Below, piece by piece: positions 1 through 7,049 of a stretch of 19,822 nt of DNA (position 1 is its first letter; the number at the start of each line of letters is the position of its first letter). This DNA is from Lichenicoccus sp964235615. GTDB taxonomy: Bacteria > Pseudomonadota > Alphaproteobacteria > Acetobacterales > Acetobacteraceae. Location of the stretch: NCBI GenBank assembly GCA_964235615.1, contig CAXSEE010000064.1:1-19822 (forward strand), read 5' to 3'. Both the position numbers and the translations under genes were made by a program. The notes beneath the pieces are model-generated. The model was not told the DNA's origin, searched no databases, and saw only the letters and a program-made list of their open reading frames with translations.

Positions 1-16
1 CTATGCTTCCCTGACG

Positions 17-196
17 ATGAACCCTCACTCCCCTCCGTCAGAAGTCGAGGCCGAAAACATGGCTGCCTTCGTGGCTACGGTCCGCGGAGGGATTGGAGCG
101 GCCGATGCCGGCCACAAGATCTTGTATGAGGATGTCCGCCGATGGGCCCTATCGTGGGGCACTCCGAACGAGCCAGCACCGCCTCAGCGTTGCTGA
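17..196 (+). CDS. small antitoxin-like protein (possible ParD/RHH-type TA antitoxin)
   Basis: A 59-residue frame runs from ATG at 17 to TGA at 194-196. The middle has an Ala/Gly/Asp segment (GAADAGHKILYEDV, residues 27-40) followed by RRWALSWGTPNEP. From memory this matches small antitoxins paired with RelE/ParE toxins, which carry a 'DAGR-x-(I/V)-P-H-E-D-V ... W-SWGT' tail of similar length. The frame stays open to base 2, so the start is not proven and the gene could begin before the window. No Shine-Dalgarno sequence is visible in the few bases available. No toxin reading frame follows in the next 190 bases, so a partner would have to lie upstream, outside the window, or be lost. The function rests on a short motif only and is tentative. 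Confidence 0.45.
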   Translation: MNPHSPPSEVEAENMAAFVATVRGGIGAADAGHKILYEDVRRWALSWGTPNEPAPPQRC

Positions 197-390
197 CGTT
201 CCCAGCTTGTAGGTCGTGACACATACTGTCGTCTTTCACCAATCCGGCTTTGCTCGACCTGCAGCTCATATCGCTGCGCAAATCCGCGATGATGCAGGCG
301 ATGAGCCTTCGGGCGCATCGTCGCCTGAGGATCACCACGGAATAACGGCGGCGCAATATATGGCGCTATTCCACGACGGATGATCGATCG
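197..390. other. intergenic stretch with no recognisable gene
   Basis: No convincing gene lies between the antitoxin-like frame and the DUF1543 start. Minus-strand frames are open here, but they are arginine-rich, have no family resemblance I can name, and run on into the antisense of the DUF1543 gene. A near-palindromic AT-rich patch around 355-366 (atatatggcgctat) could belong to a promoter for the DUF1543 gene. I cannot define -35 and -10 boxes with confidence. Confidence 0.4.
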
Positions 391-936
391 ATGCCCAAGC
401 TCTTCATGTTCTATGTCGGCGGCAGCTTTGCGAACTCCAACACGGAACTCCATGACGTTCGCTTTTCGGTCGGAGAGACGGTCGAGGACTGCCACGACGA
501 TCTGCGTGCTCAGTGGTGGGGAACACCGGCAAGCCTGCATCTCGATTGCTGGGGTGCGGTGGAGCAGGCGGACGGTCATGACGTGACGCTGATCGCCGCT
601 TCGGCAGAGGAACAGACGGAGAAGCTCTTTTTCATTAACCTGGGCGGCTATGATCCGCGCGACTTCTCGGAACTGCACCGCAATGTGTTGCTCGTGGCTC
701 CCGATGCGGCGACCGCCAAAGCGCGAGCGATGGGCCTTGTCACTTCTTGGACCGAACCGCATCGCGACCAGCTTCTCGAGGTCGAGCAGATGGTCGATAT
801 CAGCGCCGCCATGAAGCCAGACGGCCTTGCGATCCGGCTTTCTCCCGCCATGGTAAAGAAGCCCTTCAGCTTCGAGTGCGGATATCGGCCGATCGGGAAA
901 GACATCTCGGCCAGAGGCGATGTCGATCTCCAATAG
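391..936 (+). CDS. DUF1543 domain-containing protein
   Basis: The 181-residue product is recognisable as a DUF1543 protein, a soluble cytoplasmic family of unknown function. Hallmarks are the N-terminal MFYVGGSFANSNTELHDVRF segment, the Q-W-W-G pattern (about 41-44), LFFINLGGYDP (about 89-99) and a following LLVAPDAATAKARA block (about 110-123). Known DUF1543 proteins carry two related alpha/beta halves and often end soon after a G-Y-x-P-I-G motif, which appears here near residues 164-169. The last dozen codons (KDISARGDVDLQ) look unrelated and are antisense to the 3' remnant of the neighbouring LysR gene. The native C-terminus therefore seems to have been replaced by read-through across a recombination junction near 900-912. 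The ATG at 391 has only a weak Shine-Dalgarno candidate. The biological role is unknown. Confidence 0.8.
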   Translation: MPKLFMFYVGGSFANSNTELHDVRFSVGETVEDCHDDLRAQWWGTPASLHLDCWGAVEQADGHDVTLIAASAEEQTEKLFFINLGGYDPRDFSELHRNVLLVAPDAATAKARAMGLVTSWTEPHRDQLLEVEQMVDISAAMKPDGLAIRLSPAMVKKPFSFECGYRPIGKDISARGDVDLQ

Positions 937-1670
937 CGGCAGAGGGCCGATGCCGATGCCGAGCCCGTCCTCGATGACCTGCCCCGCGCGACGAAGAAAT
1001 GGTCGAACACCTGCCGCGGGCGTCCCGCCAGATGCGATAACCCGGCCGCCTCCAGCCAATCGATCCAGTCGCTAGGCCGGGTTTCGCTGGCGAGCAGAAC
1101 ATGCCCTTCGACATCCGCCGGCACCCGGATCGGGCGCTGGGCGAACAGCGCCGGGCTCATGATCAGGGTGTCGACCTCCTCCAGAACGGGCACGGCGCGG
1201 TAACGCGGCCAGGCGCCCGCACTGGCCACACCCCGCCGGATCGCGACATCGAACCCGCCGCGAAGCTCCTCATGCACCGTGGTGACCGTCGTCACCGCCA
1301 CCTCCACATGCGGCTGTTCCAGGCGGAAGCGCTCCAGGCGGGGGATCAGCCAGCGCATGGCAAAACTGGTGGGGGCACTCACCCGCAGGATGCGCAGCAC
1401 GCCGGGCCGGCCGCAGGCTTCGGCCGCCGCGATCACGCGATCGAACGAGAGGCTCACCTCGGCAGCGAAGACGCGGGCGATCGGGGTGGCGACCATGCGC
1501 CGCCCGCCCCGGGCAAACAGGCGTTGGCCCAGCCAGCCCTCCAGTGCCGCGATCTGCCGGCTCACGGCTCCATGGGTCAGCCCTAGTTCGGTTGCCGCCT
1601 CGGCATAGCTGCCGGTCCGGGCCGCAACTTCGAACACGCGCTAAGCATTCAGCGGCGGCAGAGGGCGCAT
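906..1670 (-). pseudogene. LysR-type (GcvA-like) transcriptional regulator, degraded
   Basis: The remnant begins at ATG 1670 (MRPLPPLNA), the canonical opening of GcvA-like LysR regulators. Codon 10 is TAG (1643-1641), where relatives have Leu before RVFEVAARTGS. Past it the winged HTH is intact (SYAEAATELGLTHGAVSRQIAALE), followed by most of the effector-binding domain (LRILRVSAPTSFAMRWLIPRLERF; GGFDVAIRRG). At the CCCC run at 982-985 (GGGG on the coding strand) the frame is lost. The -1 frame resumes with QVIEDGLGIGIGPLPLLEIDIASGR. Homology ends near 908, about 45-50 residues before a normal ~300-residue LysR end. Three independent lesions make a functional product unlikely. A GTG restart at 1637 would lose part of the DNA-binding domain and still be frameshifted. 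It is divergent from the MFS gene at 1767, which it presumably once controlled. Confidence 0.85.
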
Positions 1671-1690
1671 CGGAACCGTGACGAAAACTG

Positions 1691-1714
1691 ACGGGTTGCG
1701 TGAGAAGATCCCGT
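1691..1714. promoter_or_regulatory. candidate LysR-type operator (ACGGG-N14-CCCGT inverted repeat)
   Basis: In the short gap between the divergent LysR remnant (start 1670) and the MFS exporter (start 1767) there is a 5-bp inverted repeat, ACGGG at 1691-1695 and CCCGT at 1710-1714. LysR proteins commonly bind interrupted dyads between themselves and a divergent target gene. A dyad this short can arise by chance in GC-rich DNA, so this is only suggestive. Confidence 0.25.
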
Positions 1715-1766
1715 CTAGTCCCCGAAAACTCATGCGTCTAATCTTGTATTCGAAAGAGTGGTCAGC

Positions 1767-2948
1767 ATGCAGCTTGCCGAGACAGTGGACACCGCCTATC
1801 GAGCCGACGCGCCGCCGTCGAAACGACGCAGCCTGGCCGCCGCCTGTCTCGCGCATGCGCTCCACGACGGCTACACCGATGGGCTCTATGCGTTCCTGCC
1901 GGTCTGGCAGGCGCAGTTCGGCCTCTCGTATGCCGGCCTAGCCGTTGTCCGCGCGCTCTATTACGGCACCATGGGCGGCCTGCAACTACCCGGCGCCAAG
2001 CTGCTGCGGGCGTTCTCGCCACGCGCGGTCCTCGTCATATCCACCCTCGCCGCCGCGGCGGGCTTTGCCCTCATGGCGTTGCCGCTCGGCTTCGCCGGCC
2101 TTTGCATCGGTCTCGTAGTGGCTGGGATAGGGTCCAGCCTTCAGCATCCCTGCGGCTCGCTCCTTGTTACGGACACCTACGCCCCAGCGTCCCGGGGCGC
2201 GCTCGGCATCTATAATTTCGCGGGCGATCTCGGAAAGGCCGCACTTCCCGCCGCCGCAGCCCTGCTGTTGCCGATCCTCGCCTGGCGTCCGGTGATCGCC
2301 CTCATGGCGCTGCTCGGTCTCGTGATCGCCGCCCTCCTGACGCTGGCTCCGAAGACGATCTCACCTTCGTCCCGGTCAGGCGTCGCGAGACGCGGGGCCA
2401 CCCGCTCGGGGTTCGCTCTGCTGATGACGATCGGCGCTTTCGATACCGCGAGCCGCATGGGCTATCTGCTGTTCCTGCCGTTCCTGATCCATACCCGCGG
2501 GGGAGCATCGCCCATCGTCGGCCTCGGCTTGGCGCTTCTCTTTATCGGCGGCGCGCTCGGCAAGGCGACCTGTAGCTGGCTTGGCGAGCATCTCGGAGTC
2601 ATCGGCAGCGTCGTCGCCACCGAAACCGCAACGGCGCTGCTGATCGCCGCCACCATATTTCTGCCGCTTGCGCCGATGCTGGTCCTCCTGCCCCTGCTGG
2701 GCATCGTCCTGAACGGCACCTCCTCGGTCCTCTACGGCACGGTGCCCGAACTGACCTCGGACGGAGATACCGGCCGGGCCTTCGCCCTTTTTTATACCGC
2801 CGTCATCGGCTCGGGCGGATTGGCGCCGATCGCCTACGGCGCGATTGCCGACCATAGCAACCGGACCATTGGCGTCCTCGCCGCCGCGGCGACCGCAGCC
2901 TTGATCGTCCCGATGGTGTTTGGCCTGCGCCGGCCGTTGGCAGGTTGA
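1767..2948 (+). CDS. MFS transporter, fosmidomycin-resistance (Fsr)-like
   Basis: The product is a 393-residue integral membrane protein with about 12 hydrophobic segments, the usual MFS size. The opening (LAAACLAHALHDGYTDGLYAFLPVWQ) and the segment GIGSSLQHPCGSLLV followed by RGALGIYNFAGDLGKAALPA resemble the Fsr branch. That branch exports fosmidomycin and other small molecules from the cytoplasm by proton antiport; the substrate here is not deducible. I chose ATG 1767 because GAAAGAG (1752-1758) sits at Shine-Dalgarno distance. A GTG at 1758 would add three residues but overlaps that sequence. It is divergent from the broken LysR gene, so its expression may now be unregulated or silent. 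Its 3' half is antisense to the C-terminal extension of the convergent GNAT gene. Confidence 0.85.
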   Translation: MQLAETVDTAYRADAPPSKRRSLAAACLAHALHDGYTDGLYAFLPVWQAQFGLSYAGLAVVRALYYGTMGGLQLPGAKLLRAFSPRAVLVISTLAAAAGFALMALPLGFAGLCIGLVVAGIGSSLQHPCGSLLVTDTYAPASRGALGIYNFAGDLGKAALPAAAALLLPILAWRPVIALMALLGLVIAALLTLAPKTISPSSRSGVARRGATRSGFALLMTIGAFDTASRMGYLLFLPFLIHTRGGASPIVGLGLALLFIGGALGKATCSWLGEHLGVIGSVVATETATALLIAATIFLPLAPMLVLLPLLGIVLNGTSSVLYGTVPELTSDGDTGRAFALFYTAVIGSGGLAPIAYGAIADHSNRTIGVLAAAATAALIVPMVFGLRRPLAG

Positions 2949-3458
2949 CAGGCGGATGCTTGTTCCGGGCTCGTAGCCGGCCTTTTCGTTCTGAGGACCG
3001 ACTTGCTTTACCATGTCGACGAGCATTTCGCCCGGCCGGCTCATGTGCGGACGCTCGCCTACATCGACATAGCCGCATCGGTGATAGAGCCGCACGTTCC
3101 GCTCCATGCGCCGGTTCGTATAAAGGCGGAGCTCCGGCAGGGCTGCCGCCGCGACACGCTCGTCCGCGAGCCCGAGAAGAGCCTTGCCGAGGCCAAGTCC
3201 CTGGCAACGAGGCACCACAGCGACACTGTAGATGAACAAGTGGTCGGGATGCCGCTGAAGCACGAGCACGCCGGAAGGCTCGCCATCGACATCGGCCAAC
3301 CAGACCTCGCCCTGTTCGATCCAGCCGCTGTAATCCTCGTAGGCCGGCTTGGGTGCAGCCCCGATGACCGGCAGGTAGGCCGGGACGTAGGCTTCGGAGC
3401 TGATGGTCTGGACAATGCCAGCATCACTCCTGCCAGCCAGTCGATAAATGACCCTCAT
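2376..3458 (-). CDS. GNAT-family N-acetyltransferase with long antisense-derived C-terminal extension
   Basis: Residues 1-150 are a complete GNAT domain that transfers acetyl from acetyl-CoA to an amine; the substrate is unknown. Visible are EAYVPAYLPVIG, a beta4 strand IYSVAVVPRCQGLGLGKALLG with the Q-x-x-G-x-G/A acetyl-CoA loop, ELRLYTNRRMERNVRLYHRCGYV, and the terminal DMVKQV. Close relatives stop about there (~155-160 residues). Here no stop follows, and the frame continues another ~200 residues to 2376. From about residue 171 onward it is simply antisense to the 3' half of the MFS gene and is Arg/Gln/Gly-rich. Either the natural stop was lost or the long frame is only formally open. ATG 3458 is preferred over the GTG at 3461 because GAGG lies 5 nt upstream. 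It starts 14 nt after the stop of the preceding GNAT, so the two are probably co-transcribed. Confidence 0.75.
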   Translation of the reverse strand: MRVIYRLAGRSDAGIVQTISSEAYVPAYLPVIGAAPKPAYEDYSGWIEQGEVWLADVDGEPSGVLVLQRHPDHLFIYSVAVVPRCQGLGLGKALLGLADERVAAAALPELRLYTNRRMERNVRLYHRCGYVDVGERPHMSRPGEMLVDMVKQVGPQNEKAGYEPGTSIRLSTCQRPAQAKHHRDDQGCGRRGGEDANGPVAMVGNRAVGDRRQSARADDGGIKKGEGPAGISVRGQFGHRAVEDRGGAVQDDAQQGQEDQHRRKRQKYGGGDQQRRCGFGGDDAADDSEMLAKPATGRLAERAADKEKRQAEADDGRCSPAGMDQERQEQQIAHAARGIESADRHQQSEPRAGGPASRDA

Positions 3459-3472
3459 CACGGCCTCGAGTT

Positions 3473-3886
3473 TCAGCGCAGCGATAACGCCATTCCCACG
3501 GACGTGGGCGCGGTGAGTGCAAAGCCGAATTGCGTGTAAAGACGGTGAGCTTCGCCGTCGGCCAACAGGCTGACGTGAGCCCCGACGGGCGAGGTCGCCT
3601 TCAGATGCTCGACGATCCTGCCGACGATCGCCTTGCCGATCCCCTTGCCCTGATGCGTTGGCACCACGGCGATGTCGACGACCTGGAAGAACAAACCTCC
3701 GTCTCCGATTACCCTTCCCATTCCCACTACCTCCGCTTGCTTGCGGACGAGGACGGCGAATAACGTGTTGCGAAGACCCATTGCAGCGCCTTCGAGGCTC
3801 TTCGGGCTTAAACCTGCCGCTTTCCTGAGGTGCAGATAGTCCTCCGGGGAGGGGATCTCGGTCGTCAGCTCATATCCAGCTTCCAT
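3473..3886 (-). CDS. GNAT-family N-acetyltransferase
   Basis: This 137-residue single-domain GNAT has the fold's core in order: N-terminal strand/helix (ELTTEIPSPEDYLHLRKAAGL), VVGMGRVIGDGGLFFQVVDIAVVP, the acetyl-CoA pyrophosphate loop HQGKGIGKAIVGRIVEHL (Q-x-x-G-I-G, about 77-83), and C-terminal HRLYTQFGFALTAPTSVGMALSLR. The pattern is common among small bacterial acetyltransferases of unknown amine substrate; it acts in the cytoplasm. The ATG at 3886 follows the GT2 stop by 9 nt with a weak GAGA-type ribosome site, so it may be the eighth gene of the long upstream operon. The second GNAT starts 14 nt further on. Whether the GNATs serve the upstream pathway or are separate resistance-type genes cannot be told from sequence. 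Confidence 0.85.
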   Translation of the reverse strand: MEAGYELTTEIPSPEDYLHLRKAAGLSPKSLEGAAMGLRNTLFAVLVRKQAEVVGMGRVIGDGGLFFQVVDIAVVPTHQGKGIGKAIVGRIVEHLKATSPVGAHVSLLADGEAHRLYTQFGFALTAPTSVGMALSLR

Positions 3887-3895
3887 CGATCACTC

Positions 3896-4615
3896 TCAAG
3901 TTCGCGCCGGTGAGCGACGCCCTGGGTTTCTTGCCACCCGCACCAGCGTGCTCAGGATGCGCCCGCTCGCCTTGACCGTCCCGCGCAGGTTGCCGGCGAC
4001 CTTGGACTGGCCGGCGATACGGCAACGATACGGCATCGGCACCTCGATCACGCGCAGGCCCATGGCGCCGACGCGCATCTGCATTTCGAGGTTCCAGCCA
4101 TAGGTCATTTCCTGCATGCCGATCCCGGCAAGCACGTCCAGGCGGATGGCGCGGAAGGCGCACATGTCGTGGTAGCGGGTGCCGGTCAGCAGCCCGACGG
4201 CGGCACCGATCGCGTGGCCGGCGAATACCTGGTGCAGGCCCATGCTGCCCGGCTCGCGGCCGGCCCGGCTGCGCACGGCGATTACGAAGTCCGCCGTGCC
4301 GTCCAGGATCGGGCCCGCGATGCGCGACGAGAGCTCGCCGGCGTCGCTGCCGTCGCCGTCGAGGAACAGCACGACCTCGGCGCCCAGCTCGGCCGCGCGC
4401 TCGACGCCGCTCTGGCAGGCGCGTCCGTAGCCGCGTCTCGGCTCGACGAGCACTTCCGCGCCAGCGCTGCGAGCCTCCTCGCAGGTAGCGTCGGTGCTGC
4501 CGCCATCGACGACGATGACGTGGGCGATCAGGTCGCGCGGCAGCCGCACTATGGTCGGTCCGATCGCGCCGGCCTCGTTCCAGGCCGGAATGACCGCGAC
4601 GACCTGCCCGGGCAT
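3896..4615 (-). CDS. GT2-family glycosyltransferase
   Basis: The 239-residue GT-A fold transferase moves a sugar from an activated nucleotide donor to an acceptor, probably a polyprenyl phosphate or lipid at the inner face of the membrane. Visible motifs are VVAVIPAWNEAGAIGP (about 5-20), the nucleotide-binding IVVDGGSTDAT (about 34-44), the metal-binding DxD region FLDGDGSDAGEL (about 84-94), and the acceptor-side MTYGWNLEMQMR with GQSKVAGNLRG (about 170-181 and 202-212). It resembles dolichol-phosphate-mannose-synthase-like GT2 enzymes but lacks C-terminal membrane helices. I chose ATG 4615 because it lies 2 nt after the radical SAM stop and the family start begins there. An in-frame ATG at 4642 would overlap that gene. 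It is the last gene of the seven-gene operon before the GNATs. Donor and acceptor are unknown. Confidence 0.85.
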   Translation of the reverse strand: MPGQVVAVIPAWNEAGAIGPTIVRLPRDLIAHVIVVDGGSTDATCEEARSAGAEVLVEPRRGYGRACQSGVERAAELGAEVVLFLDGDGSDAGELSSRIAGPILDGTADFVIAVRSRAGREPGSMGLHQVFAGHAIGAAVGLLTGTRYHDMCAFRAIRLDVLAGIGMQEMTYGWNLEMQMRVGAMGLRVIEVPMPYRCRIAGQSKVAGNLRGTVKASGRILSTLVRVARNPGRRSPART

Positions 4616-4617
4616 GC

Positions 4618-5670
4618 CTACAGGCTCCAGCGCAGGCCGCAATTCTGGCAGGGTTTCGGCGGCGTGTCGCCGAGCAGGCCGGCACGGAAATCCTGGTAGG
4701 CGGGGCCGTTCCAGATCTCGCGCAACGTCTGCTGGGTGGCGTCGCCGAGCGTGTAGCTGTCGTAGCCGCGCGCGGAGAACGGAGCGATGCAGCAGGGCAG
4801 TGCCCGTCCATGGGCGGTGAAATACATCAGCGACCAGGGCCGCCGGCAGGTCGCCCAGGGCTGCTCGTCGTTGCCTTTCTTCAGGCTGATGCCGGGCTCG
4901 GTGGCGCCGGACGCATCCAGCATCACGCCGAGTTCCGCGCCGAGCGCCTGCGCGGCTGCGATGGCCTGCTGTTCGAGCTCGCGTGTCTGCTCGAACAGGG
5001 AGTTCTCCGCGCGCGCCATGCCGAACCCGGTCTCGTCGAACACCAGCCGCTGCAGATGCACCGCGCGCACGCCCATGTCGGCGGCCAGCCGCACGAAGTC
5101 GGGAAGCTGCTGGATCGTCTCCTGCATGCCGGTCAGCCAGAGTGAGACCGCGGGGGTGGTGACGTCATGCTCGGCCTGGTAGCGCGTCAGCAGGCGCACG
5201 TCGCGGACGATGCGGTGGAAGAAATCCTTGCCGCGCACGAGCTTGTAGGTGGCGGCGTCGGCGGCATCGACCGAGACGCGCAGCTCGTCCAGGCCGGTCG
5301 CCACCAGCTCGGGAAACTTGCGCGGGTTGAGCAGGGTGCCGTTGGTGTTGAACAGCACATGCACGCCGCGGTCCTTGAGGTAGCGGATCATACGCGGCAG
5401 GGCGCGCACCAGCATCGGCTCGCCGACGCCGTGCAGCACCGCGCGCGAGACGTTCGGCACCTGGTCGACGATGCGGGTGAACAGCTCCCAGCTCATGTCC
5501 GCCGGCGGCTCCAGCGCCTCGAAGGTGCGTGGACAGGTCTCGCAGAGCAGGTTGCAGCGGTTGGTCACCTCCAGATAGAGGCAGACCGGCGGGGCGATGG
5601 CCGCCGCCGTGCGTTCCGCGTCGACAGCCTCGAAATAGCGTCCCGGTAGCGGTGTCTGCAGGGTCTGCAT
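4618..5670 (-). CDS. radical SAM / SPASM-domain enzyme
   Basis: The 350-residue protein has the canonical CxxxCxxC [4Fe-4S] motif at C39, C43 and C46 (CNLLCETC) after LYLEVTNR, a GEP motif (GVGEP, about 81-85), and the barrel strand VLFNTNGTLL. The C-terminus is SPASM-like and carries extra Fe-S ligands: C275, the CC pair 293-294, and the final CQNC (341-344) around IWNGPAYQDFRAGLL. Such enzymes cleave S-adenosylmethionine to start radical chemistry, and SPASM members modify peptides, sugars or other small substrates. I cannot name the substrate. There is no precursor-peptide gene next to it; its neighbours are glycosyltransferases. It is not ArsS-like. The ATG shares one base with the upstream stop (TAATG, 5672-5668), implying translational coupling. 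Confidence 0.9.
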   Translation of the reverse strand: MQTLQTPLPGRYFEAVDAERTAAAIAPPVCLYLEVTNRCNLLCETCPRTFEALEPPADMSWELFTRIVDQVPNVSRAVLHGVGEPMLVRALPRMIRYLKDRGVHVLFNTNGTLLNPRKFPELVATGLDELRVSVDAADAATYKLVRGKDFFHRIVRDVRLLTRYQAEHDVTTPAVSLWLTGMQETIQQLPDFVRLAADMGVRAVHLQRLVFDETGFGMARAENSLFEQTRELEQQAIAAAQALGAELGVMLDASGATEPGISLKKGNDEQPWATCRRPWSLMYFTAHGRALPCCIAPFSARGYDSYTLGDATQQTLREIWNGPAYQDFRAGLLGDTPPKPCQNCGLRWSL

Positions 5671-7049
5671 TAACTATTCCTTACGGCGATGACTGGCAGG
5701 ATGCCCGGGTGATGCGGCCGGATCCGGCGCAGGTCCCGTGCTGCCAGCAGGAGAGCCGGAGCATAGACCAGCGACGGCCAAATGAAATGATCGTGGAATG
5801 GCGCGAGGTCGAGCAGCAGCGGCGCCACCGAGAGCCAGATGATCGCCGCTGCGGGTGCCACCGTCGCGAACACAGCGAGGGGCGGGAAATACCACGAATA
5901 ATGCGGGCTGAGCACGAGCATGCAGGCGCTCGCCAGCCAACCGGCCTGGGCGCAGACGCGCACGGCGTCGGCCGCGGGCGGCAACGGGTTGCGGCTACGC
6001 AACAGCATGATCAGCGCCGCGGCCATCAGGGCAGACCCGGCGAGCAGGAAATACCAGCGCGGTGCCGATGCCGGCAGGGCGACAAGCTCGCCCAGGCCGG
6101 ACAGCAGCCAGATGCCGCCGCCCTGGCCGAGGCCCTCCTCGGTGTTGTAGGTCGAGAGGAAGCCGAACACGCGGCTGCCGACGCTGATGTAGCAGGCGTA
6201 CAGACCGATGATGACGACGAGGCCGGCGACCGGCGCCCGCCCACGGGTTGCCGGCGACCAGGGCCGCCACAAGGCGGGGGCGATGGCCAGCGGCAGGAAC
6301 TTGACCAGCACGGCTCCCGCCAGGACGGCGCCGGCGAGCCCGTCACGTCCGGCCACCCGGCACAGCAACGCCGCCGCGATCAGCCCCAGCGCGGCGGCAT
6401 CGACATGGCCGTTGCCGGCGAAGGCCCAGACCGCGAGCGGGTTCCAGGCATAGATCAGCACGCGCGCTGTCGGCAGCCGAGCGATGCGCAACAGCCGGAT
6501 CAGGCAGGCGATGGCGAGCCCCTCGAAGCCGACCATGGCGATCTTGACGGCGATCACCGTCGGGCTGAGGGCGGCGATGGCGCGGAAGATCACCTGACCC
6601 ATCGGCGGATAGATGGTGTGCGCGTAGTCACGGCGGTTGATGTGCGGGTAGACCCTGGTATCGCGCAGGAATGCCAGCGCCGGATCGGCCGGGATGTAGC
6701 GATACGGGTTGATCCCGGCGGCCTGCACGCGGCCGTCCCAGACATAGCGGTAGACGTCGCTGGACAGGAACGGCGGCGCCAGCAGCACCGGCAGGCGCAA
6801 GGCCAGGGCGACGCCGAGCACCAGCCATAATGCACCACGCGTCGGGGTCCGCAGGTGCCGCACGATGGCGCAGGCAGCGAGATAGACCGCTCCGGCGCAG
6901 GCGGCGATGGCGACGAACCGGTTGGTCAGATGCACCGAGCCGACGCTCTCGGCATGAGGCACATGCAGCGACAGGCCCGCGAGCGTGAGGGCCAGGATGG
7001 CAGCACCCATCGCCGCCAGCAGGAAGATCGGATCGATCCTACGTATCAC
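5670..7049 (-). CDS. multi-pass GT87/DUF2029-type (mannosyltransferase-like) membrane glycosyltransferase
   Basis: The 459-residue polytopic protein has about 11-12 hydrophobic helices. The luminal loop after the second or third helix carries SSDVYRYVWDGRVQAAGINPYRY (around 115-140) and HTIYPPMGQVIF, typical of polyprenyl-phosphate-mannose-dependent GT-C transferases (MptA/B, PimE, DUF2029 relatives). These use a lipid-linked sugar on the periplasmic side. Other signatures are YAWNPLAVWAFAGNGHVDA, GLLAVGLSVKFLPL-like AGAVLVKFLPLA, and SPHYSWYFPP near the C-terminus. I chose the GTG at 7049 because it overlaps the upstream stop as GTGA (7049-7046) and leads straight into the first helix (IRRIDPIFLLAAMGAA). 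The frame is open further upstream, but that part is antisense-like, Arg-rich sequence inside the DUF2064 gene. It may use a lipid sugar made by the GT2 enzyme of this operon (inference). Confidence 0.85.
   Translation of the reverse strand: MIRRIDPIFLLAAMGAAILALTLAGLSLHVPHAESVGSVHLTNRFVAIAACAGAVYLAACAIVRHLRTPTRGALWLVLGVALALRLPVLLAPPFLSSDVYRYVWDGRVQAAGINPYRYIPADPALAFLRDTRVYPHINRRDYAHTIYPPMGQVIFRAIAALSPTVIAVKIAMVGFEGLAIACLIRLLRIARLPTARVLIYAWNPLAVWAFAGNGHVDAAALGLIAAALLCRVAGRDGLAGAVLAGAVLVKFLPLAIAPALWRPWSPATRGRAPVAGLVVIIGLYACYISVGSRVFGFLSTYNTEEGLGQGGGIWLLSGLGELVALPASAPRWYFLLAGSALMAAALIMLLRSRNPLPPAADAVRVCAQAGWLASACMLVLSPHYSWYFPPLAVFATVAPAAAIIWLSVAPLLLDLAPFHDHFIWPSLVYAPALLLAARDLRRIRPHHPGILPVIAVRNS

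Noticed and set aside
197..390. Possible transposase remnant on either strand before the DUF1543 gene
   Set aside because: No DDE motif, terminal inverted repeat or target duplication could be found; the frames are not recognisable.
5529..6830. Plus-strand open frame of about 433 codons opposite the GT87 gene
   Set aside because: It is antisense to hydrophobic GT87 helices, dominated by Arg, Gln, Asp and His, with no family resemblance.
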